Shown in pieces: positions 32,746 to 40,822 of a stretch of DNA of 64,000 bases. Numbering within the stretch: the first letter of the stretch is position 1; every line of letters starts with the position of its first letter. The notes under the pieces were generated by a model, which ran no database searches, was not told the DNA's origin, and saw only the letters and a program-made list of their open reading frames with translations. Made by a program: the position numbers and the translations under genes. Origin of the DNA: Aquisediminimonas profunda (GTDB taxonomy: Bacteria; Pseudomonadota; Alphaproteobacteria; Sphingomonadales; Sphingomonadaceae). Location: contig NZ_CP080327.1 of the NCBI RefSeq assembly GCF_019443285.1, positions 3,158,001-3,222,000 on the forward strand. The letters are read 5' to 3'.

Positions 32746-33501
32746 ATGAGCCATACACCTCCAAAACGTATCGACGCCCATTTCGTGGCCGCTGGAAAAT
32801 ATCATGACATTGATTATGCCCGGCTTGAATTGCTGAAGCTGCTCGCGGAACATCCCTATGTCCGCACGACCGTTGCCTGCGACTATGGCGACATAGACAG
32901 GATCAAGCAGTGCCGCTTTCTCGTCAGCTACACCTGCGATCTTATGCCAACCAAGGAAGAGGCCACTGCCATCCGCAGCTGGCTGGAAACCGGCGGAAAA
33001 TGGCTTGCTTTGCACGGCACCAATTCGATTCTTGTGTTCACGGAAAGCGGTCTGGTCGACGCGCCGAACGACAGGCCAGACGTCATGGAAATGCTTGGCA
33101 CCCAATTCAAGGCGCATCCGCCGATTGGTCCCTTCCGAGTGGAAGTCGTCAATCGCGACCATGAATTGACACGCGGGATTGACGATTTTGATGTCGTCGA
33201 CGAACTCTATTTGTCTCATACAACCGCGCCCATAGACACTCTCATGCAGACACATTTCGAGGGTGATGCGACGGGATTCGTTGATGGGAAATGGGGCGCG
33301 ACTTCTGTCCCGATTCTTTACACTCGTGATATCGGCAAAGGCCGGATCGTCTACAACGCCCTCGGACATTGCCGCGGGCACTACGACCTGCCGGGAATGG
33401 CCGATTTCTATCCGCACCCTGAGCGGTGCGCCTGGAACTACGATGTCTATTATGACCTGTTGCGGCGCGGCATTGAGTGGGCATTGCGTGAAGGGGATTA
33501 A
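32746..33501 (+). CDS. ThuA-like protein (second)
   Basis: A 251-aa ThuA-family protein: IDAHFVAAGKYHDIDYARLEL, LVSYTCDLMPTKEEA, WLALHGTNSILVF and RGIDDFDVVDELYLSH, followed by GKGRIVYNALGHCRGHYD. The frame is open from a TTG at 32737 that overlaps the SDR stop; the ATG at 32746, with AAGG eleven bases ahead, is used. It is in an operon with acyl-CoA enzymes, unlike the usual sugar context of the family. Reaction unknown. Confidence 0.83.
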   Translation: MSHTPPKRIDAHFVAAGKYHDIDYARLELLKLLAEHPYVRTTVACDYGDIDRIKQCRFLVSYTCDLMPTKEEATAIRSWLETGGKWLALHGTNSILVFTESGLVDAPNDRPDVMEMLGTQFKAHPPIGPFRVEVVNRDHELTRGIDDFDVVDELYLSHTTAPIDTLMQTHFEGDATGFVDGKWGATSVPILYTRDIGKGRIVYNALGHCRGHYDLPGMADFYPHPERCAWNYDVYYDLLRRGIEWALREGD

Positions 33502-33504
33502 CTG

Positions 33505-34713
33505 ATGGACATGCAATTCTCCTCCGAAGATCTTGCATTCCGCGAGGAAGTTCGGACTTTTCTTGCAGAGTCGCTGCCTGAGCGGCTGCGCGACGGAGCC
33601 CGCCGTTCTCCCGGGGTTTTCGTCGAGCCTGACATTGGCCTCGAATGGCACCGCATTCTCTATGAAAAGGGATGGGTCGCCTATCATTGGCCGAAGGAAG
33701 ATGGCGGAACAGGCTGGACCCCCACCCAGAAATTCATATTCGAGAAGGAGTGTGCGCTTGCCGGCGCTCCTGCCCTGTCAATTCTCGGGCTGCGTCTGGT
33801 CGGCCCTGTAATCTGCGCCTTTGGCACCCCAGAACAAAAGGCTCGTTTCCTGCCGGGCATATTGTCCGGAACTGTCTATTGGTGTCAGGGATATTCGGAG
33901 CCCGGCAGTGGCTCTGACCTGGCTTCCCTGTCGACGGGCGCACGCCTTGATGGCGACGAATATGTTATCAACGGGTCCAAGATCTGGACGACACATGCAC
34001 ACCATGCCGATTGGATATTTGCGCTGGTCCGGACCAATACCGAGGTCAAGAAGCAACAGGGAATCACGTTCCTGCTGGTCCCCATGGACCAGCCGGGCGT
34101 TGAAGTTGCTCCGATCATATCAATGTCGGGTGACCATGAAGTCAATCAGGTCTTTTTCACCGACGCCCGCACAGCTGCGAACAATCGGATTGGCGAAGAA
34201 GGCCAGGGATGGACGATTGCCAAGTTCCTTCTTGAAAACGAACGTGGCGGCTCCTGTTTCGCGCCCCGGCTTCTTCAGAATATTGCCGAACTCGAGGAGT
34301 TGGCGAAATCGCAGCCATCGGGCGTCAACGGAGCCATTGCGCACGATCCGCGCTTCCGGGACCGTCTTGCCCGGGTAAAATTGCAGGCTGAAGCGTTGGA
34401 AGTGACCGAACTGCGCATCCTCGCGGAACTGGCAAAGGGCCGCCAACCGGGGCCACAGACTTCTTTGACCAAACTCCTCGGTTCCAATCTCGGCCAGGCA
34501 GTCGATACGTTGCGCATTGAGCTTCTGGGCTATGATGCAATGCAATTGCCTCTTGAGCGGCCGCTCTATGGCAATCAGGCCCCTGAACCCATCGGCAGCG
34601 AACGCGCACAAACAACAATGGCGCGCTTCCTCAATAATCGTGCCGCAACGATTTTCGGCGGATCCGACGAAACTCAGAAGAACATCATCGCAAAGTCCGT
34701 GCTTGGTCTTTGA
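33505..34713 (+). CDS. Acyl-CoA dehydrogenase (beta of a likely heteromeric pair)
   Basis: A 402-aa ACAD with the flavin-binding WCQGYSEPGSGSDLASL and GSKIWTTHAHHADW segments and the C-terminal IFGGSDETQKNIIAKSVLGL. This is the FadE17/FadE26-like lineage often paired with a second, shorter ACAD in steroid degraders. It is the more canonical of the two ACADs here (see 29329). It lies 3 bp after the ThuA gene, in the same operon. Confidence 0.9.
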   Translation: MDMQFSSEDLAFREEVRTFLAESLPERLRDGARRSPGVFVEPDIGLEWHRILYEKGWVAYHWPKEDGGTGWTPTQKFIFEKECALAGAPALSILGLRLVGPVICAFGTPEQKARFLPGILSGTVYWCQGYSEPGSGSDLASLSTGARLDGDEYVINGSKIWTTHAHHADWIFALVRTNTEVKKQQGITFLLVPMDQPGVEVAPIISMSGDHEVNQVFFTDARTAANNRIGEEGQGWTIAKFLLENERGGSCFAPRLLQNIAELEELAKSQPSGVNGAIAHDPRFRDRLARVKLQAEALEVTELRILAELAKGRQPGPQTSLTKLLGSNLGQAVDTLRIELLGYDAMQLPLERPLYGNQAPEPIGSERAQTTMARFLNNRAATIFGGSDETQKNIIAKSVLGL

Positions 34714-34754
34714 GTCCATTCAAGAAAGTCACTGACATGGATACAGGGAAATTG

Positions 34755-35636
34755 ATGTTCCGAGAGGGACTGCTCGGCGACCGGCGCATTCTGATCACCG
34801 GTGGCGGGACAGGCCTTGGGCGTGAAATGGCGGAGGCCTTCGTCAAACTGGGCGCAACAGTTCATATTTGTGGCCGACGACTCAACAAGCTGGAAGAAAC
34901 CGCCGACGAGTTGATGACGGCGCACGGTGGCAAGGTCGTCCCTCACGCTTGTGACATCCGGGATGCCGATGCAATCAAGGTGATGGTCGATGCCATCTGG
35001 GCCGAAGGCGGCGCACTTGATGGCGTTGTGAACAACGCAGCCGGCAACTTTATAAGCCGAACGGAAGATCTGTCGGTCAATGGATTCAACGCCATTGCCG
35101 ATATTGTATTTCGTGGCACATTTTACCTCACGCTCGAAGTCGGCAAGCGCCAGATCGCAGAAGCAAAGCCCTGTAGCTTCCTCTCGATCCTGACAACATG
35201 GGTCTGGAACGGATCGGCCTTTGTTGTCCCTTCGGCAATGTCGAAGTCGGCCATCAACACGATGACGCAAAGCCTTGCGGTCGAATGGGGCCGTTATGGC
35301 ATGCGATTCAATGCAATCGCGCCAGGGCTGTTTCCAACCAAGGGCATGAGTGCACGTCTTTCACCAGAAGGGCGCGGTGGCAATTCGAACAATCAGCTCA
35401 ATCCGATGGGGCGCCATGGTGAGATGCACGAGCTCGCAAATCTCGCGGTGTTCCTGATGGGACCCGGGGCAGAATATGTAAACGGCCAGACCATTGCGAT
35501 CGATGGCGCAGGCTACCAGGCAACAGGCGGCACCTTCTGGCCTGCGTTGCACAGCCTTGGCGACGAAGATTGGGATCGTTTGCGGGCAATGATCAAAGGC
35601 ACAAACGAGAAGGACAAGGCTGATCGTTCTGCCTGA
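34755..35636 (+). CDS. SDR of 2,4-dienoyl-CoA reductase type (SDR 4)
   Basis: A 293-aa SDR close to the DECR branch: RILITGGGTGLGREMAEAF, NNAAGNFISRTEDLS, and SAFVVPSAMSKSAINTMTQS, where the Tyr of YxxxK is Ser as in mammalian DECR1, then LAVEWGRYGMRFN and APGLFPTKGMSARL. It would reduce a dienoyl-CoA with NADPH. Open frame reaches 34710; ATG 34755 is preferred because AGGGA stands seven bases ahead and family members begin MFRxxLL. It ends the 28.1-35.6 kb operon. Confidence 0.88.
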   Translation: MFREGLLGDRRILITGGGTGLGREMAEAFVKLGATVHICGRRLNKLEETADELMTAHGGKVVPHACDIRDADAIKVMVDAIWAEGGALDGVVNNAAGNFISRTEDLSVNGFNAIADIVFRGTFYLTLEVGKRQIAEAKPCSFLSILTTWVWNGSAFVVPSAMSKSAINTMTQSLAVEWGRYGMRFNAIAPGLFPTKGMSARLSPEGRGGNSNNQLNPMGRHGEMHELANLAVFLMGPGAEYVNGQTIAIDGAGYQATGGTFWPALHSLGDEDWDRLRAMIKGTNEKDKADRSA

Positions 35637-35746
35637 GCTTTCACGGCCAATCCCTTAACCTCCCCATGCGCTCGTGCATTTCGGGCGCGATTTTGCTAGT
35701 ATCGATTCGTCAGGGGCTCAAATAGCTTAGGATGAGGGGAGTTGTC

Positions 35747-36571
35747 GTGAAGGACCGAGCCAAAATGGGTAACGTTGTTGAATTGCGCACGCCGCAAGGG
35801 CGCGAGTCTCTTGGCCAGTTGCTCGAACTTGTTACCGTGAAAAGCCCTGAAGACATCCATGACGCGGCAGTCGTCATGGCCCGTGTCGCGCAAGAGCGCG
35901 GCCTCCAGGTCGCAATGTGCAGTGACATTTCCTCAAAGGAACCGATGGTCGATGCCGAAGGCACGATCCTGAATGCAGATATCTTCCGTTGGCTGTCCGA
36001 TGGTGCCCGTTGGTGGGAAGATCATCGGCTTGCCCTCCATTCTCCCTTGCCGCGCGCCTGCCGTTATGAAAGCGAACCCTTTTGGGTCAATCGGCACGGT
36101 TTCCATGGCCTTTGGCGCAACAATTATCTGAATGAAATTGACCTTAGGGAATTTGAACGGCGCTCGCTTTGCAAGGCTGCCATCGTCGTGCCGGTCCACC
36201 TGCCCTTTGGCCAGATATCCGCGAACAGCTTCATCAGCATGGACCGAGACAAGGAAGACCTGTCCGAGGAGTTCGCCGAGCACGGAGCCATGCTCGCTCA
36301 ACTCACACGCCGGTTTATCGCGGGATATGTCCAGGCAATCCGGGCAAAGCGTCGAATCCCGTCGGACTGTGTCCTTTCAAAGCGCGAGGTGGAGTGTCTT
36401 CGCTGGGCGGCCATTGGCAAGACCGACAAGGAAATCAGCATGATCCTCGATCGGAGCCATGCCACGATCCGCTACCATGTCCATCGCGCTGGGGAAAAGC
36501 TTGACTCGGTCAATCGCGCACAGACAATTTTCAAGGCGGCACAGCTCGGATATTTGGGCGCCAGCGACTGA
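35747..36571 (+). CDS. LuxR-family transcriptional regulator, GTG start
   Basis: A 274-aa protein with a C-terminal LuxR helix-turn-helix at about 210-270 (LSKREVECLRWAAIGKTDKE ... SHATIRYHVHRAGEKLDSVN) and an N-terminal region resembling the autoinducer-binding fold (WWEDHRLALHSPLPRACRYE). GTG 35747 is chosen for GGGGAG five bases ahead; ATG 35732 and ATG 35765 are alternatives. No luxI-type synthase is in the window, so it is a LuxR solo and may sense a pathway metabolite. It lies just downstream of the big operon and is the only regulator inside the catabolic cluster, so it is the best candidate for its control. Confidence 0.87.
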   Translation: MKDRAKMGNVVELRTPQGRESLGQLLELVTVKSPEDIHDAAVVMARVAQERGLQVAMCSDISSKEPMVDAEGTILNADIFRWLSDGARWWEDHRLALHSPLPRACRYESEPFWVNRHGFHGLWRNNYLNEIDLREFERRSLCKAAIVVPVHLPFGQISANSFISMDRDKEDLSEEFAEHGAMLAQLTRRFIAGYVQAIRAKRRIPSDCVLSKREVECLRWAAIGKTDKEISMILDRSHATIRYHVHRAGEKLDSVNRAQTIFKAAQLGYLGASD

Positions 36572-36579
36572 CCTCGCCC

Positions 36580-37113
36580 TTAGCCGAGCTTTCTTATCGG
36601 GTCGTTGCCGTCCCAGTTTTGGGCTGCCTGCTTGATCATGCCAAAAACTTCCGCCGTGCCGGGCTGAGGTTGAAGCATTTCCACCAATGTTCCCGGCCCG
36701 CCACCGGGATCGGCGTAAATCACGTGCCCGGTATCACCGACGCGGCCTTCGACGAGCACTTTGGCGCCATGTCTCGCACAGGCATCATAAGCCTCCGAAA
36801 TATCATCCAAAAGCAGGCAGGTATGGTGCAGGCGGTCGCGGACGGCATATTCGCCGCAGTAGATTGAGGGTGCATCATTCTCGGGACGGATCAACTCGAT
36901 CTGGGTGTCCCCCCAATAGGACAGCGCAAGGCTGAAGACAGCGTCGGTTGGCTTGCCCATATATCGCATGTCATTGAGCTGTATGTTTTCCATCAGGAAA
37001 AATGGTCCCACGCCCATGACTTCTGTCCAGTAGCGGACTGCAGCATCGAAATCGGGTGGCAGCCAGGCAAGCTGCATTACAGGTCCCAGCCGTGACAAAC
37101 CGCGTGCTTTCAT
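36580..37113 (-). CDS. VOC-fold protein (second)
   Basis: A 177-aa vicinal-oxygen-chelate protein: VMQLAWLPPDFDAAVRYWTEVMGVGPFFLMEN, then RLHHTCLLLDDISEAYDAC and GTLVEMLQP with the Glu ligand position. It ends WDGNDPIRKLG, matching the WDGxDPxRxL tail of the VOC protein at 12141, and both have the GPFF segment. ATG 37113 with GAGGAG seven bases ahead is preferred to the GTG at 37128. Divergent from the third Rieske gene. Likely epimerase/isomerase or lactonase-like; reaction unknown. Confidence 0.83.
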   Translation of the reverse strand: MKARGLSRLGPVMQLAWLPPDFDAAVRYWTEVMGVGPFFLMENIQLNDMRYMGKPTDAVFSLALSYWGDTQIELIRPENDAPSIYCGEYAVRDRLHHTCLLLDDISEAYDACARHGAKVLVEGRVGDTGHVIYADPGGGPGTLVEMLQPQPGTAEVFGMIKQAAQNWDGNDPIRKLG

Positions 37114-37213
37114 TTCCTCACTCCTCACAGTTACGCTAGGATGCGTTGACGATAAAATGTGGCATTTTTGGATCGTGGCAAACTAGGCAATTGGACAGTG
37201 AGGTTTCAGTCCC

Positions 37214-38632
37214 ATGAATGAAGTCAAGAAAATCACGCCTGCAGATCGCTGTCCGGCAATGAGCTACACTGAAATGCTCGAAGCCGACACGCGCAGGGTT
37301 CCGGACTATCTGTTCGAGGAATCGAACATCGAGATGCCAAACGATCCAATTGCGATTGAGCCATACATCAGCGCCGACTTTGCAACACTCGAGCAAGAGC
37401 GGATGTGGCCGAATGTCTGGCTCTTTGCTGCGCGCGAGGACGAGCTGCCCGATCCGGGCGACACAGTCGTTTTCGAAATCAATGACAAGTCGTTTCTGCT
37501 CGTACGGCAGCGGGATGGCAGCGTGAGGGCATTTTACAACGTTTGCCTTCATCGCGCCCGCAAGCTGCGCACCAAATCAGGTCCGTCAACGCAATTGCGC
37601 TGCAACTTTCACGGATTCACCTGGAACAACGACGGGTCGCTCAAGGAAATTCCCTGCGCCTGGGATTTCAAGCACCTTGAAGGCAAGGATATGAGCCTGC
37701 CCGAAGTTCGCGTCAATGTATGGCAGGGCTTCGTCATGATCACGGAAAATGACAAGATTGCCGATTTCAAGGACTGGGTCGGGCCGGTCCTAGACCAGTA
37801 CGAGAATTACGATTTCGAGAATCGCTACACTGGCATGTGGGTCGCGAAGAAGGTGGCTGCAAACTGGAAGGCAACGGCCGAAGCCTTCATGGAAGCATGG
37901 CATTCGGTTACGACCCACCCTCAACTTCTGCCATTCCTCGGCGATGCAAATACGCGGTATGATCTTTACGGCGACTTCTTCAATCGTGCGATCACGCCTT
38001 CCGGTGTCTTGAGCCCGCATATGTCGGGCAAGGACCAGCAATATGTGCTCGACAAGATGGCAGAGTTTTCTGGCGGAAGCGATGCAAAGACCAATCGTCG
38101 CTTCACAGCGAGCGGTGAGAAGGTAGAGCTTGACCCCAATGATCCGTTGCAGGCGCGCAAGCTGCTTGCCGAAGCCAGTCGTGCGGGCTTCACCGCCCAA
38201 TATGGCTATGACTATTCAGACAAGTCAGACGCCGAGATTCTCGACAACTTCACCTACAATATCTTCCCCAATTTTTCGCCCTGGATTGGATACCTTCCGA
38301 CACTCGTTTATCGTTGGCTGCCCGGCGATACTCCAGACTGGTGCATTATGGAAATACGCCTGTTGATGCCGACACCCAAGGGGCAGAAGCGTCCGCGCGC
38401 AGTGGAACGGGTCTACATTCCAGATGATCAGCCTTTCGCGTGGGCCAAGGAATATATGGGCGAAGCGCTCGCCGGTGTTTTCGATCAAGACCTTGCCAAT
38501 TTGCCTCACGTGCAGACTGGAATGAAGGCATCTGGGAATGGTGTGATGGAACTCGGCGCTTATCAGGATAGCCGCGTGCGCCATTTCCAGACCACTTTGA
38601 TGAAGTATATCAACGGCGAATTGCCCGCCTGA
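37214..38632 (+). CDS. Rieske non-heme iron oxygenase, alpha subunit (third)
   Basis: A 472-aa alpha subunit, longer than the other two. Rieske ligands C111, H113, C130 and H133 (CLHRAR ... CNFHGF); iron site NWKATAEAFMEAWHSVTTHP with H230 and H235. The N-terminal 45 residues precede the usual domain start. Upstream, GCAATTGGACAGTGAGG includes a 9-base match to the palindrome at 15326. An NmrA-type gene follows after 18 bp. Sequence differs strongly from the other two Rieske proteins, so each likely acts on a different intermediate. Confidence 0.9.
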   Translation: MNEVKKITPADRCPAMSYTEMLEADTRRVPDYLFEESNIEMPNDPIAIEPYISADFATLEQERMWPNVWLFAAREDELPDPGDTVVFEINDKSFLLVRQRDGSVRAFYNVCLHRARKLRTKSGPSTQLRCNFHGFTWNNDGSLKEIPCAWDFKHLEGKDMSLPEVRVNVWQGFVMITENDKIADFKDWVGPVLDQYENYDFENRYTGMWVAKKVAANWKATAEAFMEAWHSVTTHPQLLPFLGDANTRYDLYGDFFNRAITPSGVLSPHMSGKDQQYVLDKMAEFSGGSDAKTNRRFTASGEKVELDPNDPLQARKLLAEASRAGFTAQYGYDYSDKSDAEILDNFTYNIFPNFSPWIGYLPTLVYRWLPGDTPDWCIMEIRLLMPTPKGQKRPRAVERVYIPDDQPFAWAKEYMGEALAGVFDQDLANLPHVQTGMKASGNGVMELGAYQDSRVRHFQTTLMKYINGELPA

Positions 38633-38650
38633 GCGCTCAAGGGGGCGGAA

Positions 38651-39568
38651 ATGCCAATTACAAAAGTCATCGTGTTCGGCGCTTCCGCCGACCAGGGAAT
38701 CCCGCTTGTCAACGCGCTGCAGAGACGCGGCTTCGACGTTTGCGCCGGCGCACGGCGCGCAAACGCGATGGATGCCACACCCTTTCCCGATTTGCGGGTC
38801 GTGCAATGCGATATCAATGACAGCGACAGCCTGAAGCGCGCCTTCGAAGGCCAGGATGCCCTTGCGATGCACCTGCCGTTCGAATTTGACCGTGCGCGGG
38901 CCGCCGCGTTTGGCAAGAGCATCGCAGACGGCGCGCGCGGTTCGGGCCTGAAGAAGATTGTCTTCAACACAAGCTGCTTCGTTGCCGACCATGACCTTGA
39001 TCTGACCGCCCATGACGGCCGTAGGGACATAGAGCGATCCCTCGAAGAGACAGGTATTCCCTGCGTGTTCATCGAACCCACAGTCTTCATGAACAATATC
39101 ATCCGGGTGTGGACCAAGCCATTGATCGTCAATCGCGGCATATTTGCCTATCCGGCCAAACCTTCGCTTCGGATAAGCTGGATCGCGCTTGAAGACGTTG
39201 GCGAATATATGGCGGCAGCCCTTGAAACCAGCAAGGCCGATGGCCTGCATGTCCCCGTGGGCGGACCCGAGGCTCTTATTGGCGATGAAGTCGCAGAACT
39301 CATTTCCCGGGAAGTTGGGAAGCCCGTCAGGTTCTTAAGCCTCGACCCGGATGACTTTGCAGGCAACATGAGCGAACTGGTCACAGGCTCTCGCGAGATT
39401 TTGCCCGGCACACCTTATGCGGGAATGGCGAAATTCTACCGTTTCTACAATTCCCAGGCCGAGAGCCCCTTGGTTGTAGACCCTGCGGAGACGAGCAAGC
39501 TCCTCGACGTCATACCAATGCCGATGCGCGAATGGCTAAAGCGTTGGGATTGGTCGAAGCCGACCTAG
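38651..39568 (+). CDS. NmrA-type NAD(P)-binding protein (second)
   Basis: A 305-aa atypical SDR: KVIVFGASADQGIPLVNAL has the dinucleotide loop, VFNTSCFVADHDLD and PCVFIEPTVFMNNIIRVWTKPLIV follow the NmrA/HSCARG pattern seen in the paralogue at 7407. GGGGGCGGAA is the ribosome site. It is in an operon with the third Rieske gene, which suggests it reduces or dehydrogenates the oxygenase product, such as a diol or aldehyde; this is inference. Confidence 0.82.
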   Translation: MPITKVIVFGASADQGIPLVNALQRRGFDVCAGARRANAMDATPFPDLRVVQCDINDSDSLKRAFEGQDALAMHLPFEFDRARAAAFGKSIADGARGSGLKKIVFNTSCFVADHDLDLTAHDGRRDIERSLEETGIPCVFIEPTVFMNNIIRVWTKPLIVNRGIFAYPAKPSLRISWIALEDVGEYMAAALETSKADGLHVPVGGPEALIGDEVAELISREVGKPVRFLSLDPDDFAGNMSELVTGSREILPGTPYAGMAKFYRFYNSQAESPLVVDPAETSKLLDVIPMPMREWLKRWDWSKPT

Positions 39569-39584
39569 GATATCCAATCGGCAT

Positions 39585-39601
39585 GCGCCCATTTCAGGCG
39601 C
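39585..39601. terminator. Weak hairpin between convergent genes
   Basis: GCGCC-CATTTCA-GGCGC (5-bp stem, 7-base loop) lies between the convergent NmrA and lipoyl-protein genes, one base before the stop of the latter. No T-run follows. A modest terminator at best. Confidence 0.25.
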
Positions 39602-39832
39602 CTACTCAATCATACCGATCAGATCGCCGACCTGATAGACTTCACCCTCGACACCGGTCGGGCGAATAATGCCACTGGCTTGGGCCTCGATTTCCGTGGT
39701 GCTCTTGTCGGTTTCAACAGTATAAATGACCTGCCCGGCCTCGACAGCTTCACCGTCGCCAAACATCCACTCCAGCAATGTCATTTCGGTGGCGCTCATG
39801 CCCAGTTTAGGAATTCGGATTTCAGAGGACAT
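39602..39832 (-). CDS. Free-standing lipoyl-domain protein (76 aa)
   Basis: A single biotinyl/lipoyl domain: IRIPKLGMSATEMTLLEW start, and lipoyl lysine in VETDKSTTEIE at about residue 43. It is the whole protein, with no binding domain and no acyltransferase core. It lies 3 bp after the E1beta gene of the second 2-oxo-acid dehydrogenase set. It can carry the acyl or aldehyde group from this E1 to an E2 core or hydrolase elsewhere, perhaps the E2 at 1283. Confidence 0.88.
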   Translation of the reverse strand: MSSEIRIPKLGMSATEMTLLEWMFGDGEAVEAGQVIYTVETDKSTTEIEAQASGIIRPTGVEGEVYQVGDLIGMIE

Positions 39833-39835
39833 TGA

Positions 39836-40822
39836 TCAACCTCGTCCCATGCTTGCCTTGATCTGATCCACGATCTGCTGCTTGTTCGGGATCCAGGCCT
39901 GCTCCAGAACGGAAGCGAACGGCACAGGCGAAAAGGTCCCCCCGATACGCCGAACAGGTCCTTTCAGTGAATCCCAACATTTTTCCTGGATATTGGCTGC
40001 GATCTCGGCGCCCGTGCCAAAGGGCCTTACTGCTTCATGCAATGTGAGTGCCCGCCCGGTCTTTCTCACGGATGCCAGGACAGTCTCCTCGTCATAAGGC
40101 GCGATGGAACGCAGATCGATGACTTCCACCGAGATGCCTTCATTCGCGAGCTCCGAGGCAACCGCCAACGCATCAAGCACCGTTCGGCCATAGGTAATGA
40201 CAGAGATATCGCTGCCCTCGCGCGCAACAGCAGCCTTGCCCAGCGGAACGCGATAGCCTGGCCCGGGATCTTGCGACTTGAGACCGTAGCAAAGGATATT
40301 CTCGATAAAGATGACGGGATCATTGCAATCGATGCTTGCCCGCATGAGGCCTTGAGCATCAGCCGCATTGGAAGGCGTGACAACATGCAGCCCAGCCACA
40401 TGTGCAAACCACGCCTCGAGCATATCCGAATGCTGACCACCAAAGCCGACCCCAACGCCTGTCGTGGTGCGGATCACCAACGGAACATTGGTCTGGCCGC
40501 CTGACATGAAACGCAATTTTGCGGCGTGATTGACGATCTGGTCCATGCACACACCGACGAAGTTCATGAGCATGATTTCCGCAATGGGGCGCTGACCGGC
40601 GAGTGCGGCACCAACCGCTGCACCAACGATCGCGGTTTCGGAAATTGGTGTCGCCCTGATGCGGTGCTCGCCATATTTCTCGGTCAGGCCAGCCGTCACC
40701 TTGAAAACGCCCCCGCCCTGCTTGGCACCGACGTCTTCACCAAGACAGAAAACGCCGCTGTCTTCGGCCATCGCTTCGTCAATGGCACGGTTGAGCGCTT
40801 GAGCCATCGTGATCTCACCCAT
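39836..40822 (-). CDS. 2-oxo-acid dehydrogenase E1 beta subunit (second set)
   Basis: A 328-aa E1beta of the acetoin/pyruvate type: VFCLGEDVGAKQGGGVF, ATPISETAIVGAAVGAALAG, GVGFGGQHSDMLEAWF and DLRSIAPYDEETVL. The ATG overlaps the E1alpha stop by one base (TGATG). It is paralogous to the E1beta at 2712 but clearly diverged. It forms an E1 heterotetramer with the product of 40822. Confidence 0.92.
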   Translation of the reverse strand: MGEITMAQALNRAIDEAMAEDSGVFCLGEDVGAKQGGGVFKVTAGLTEKYGEHRIRATPISETAIVGAAVGAALAGQRPIAEIMLMNFVGVCMDQIVNHAAKLRFMSGGQTNVPLVIRTTTGVGVGFGGQHSDMLEAWFAHVAGLHVVTPSNAADAQGLMRASIDCNDPVIFIENILCYGLKSQDPGPGYRVPLGKAAVAREGSDISVITYGRTVLDALAVASELANEGISVEVIDLRSIAPYDEETVLASVRKTGRALTLHEAVRPFGTGAEIAANIQEKCWDSLKGPVRRIGGTFSPVPFASVLEQAWIPNKQQIVDQIKASMGRG

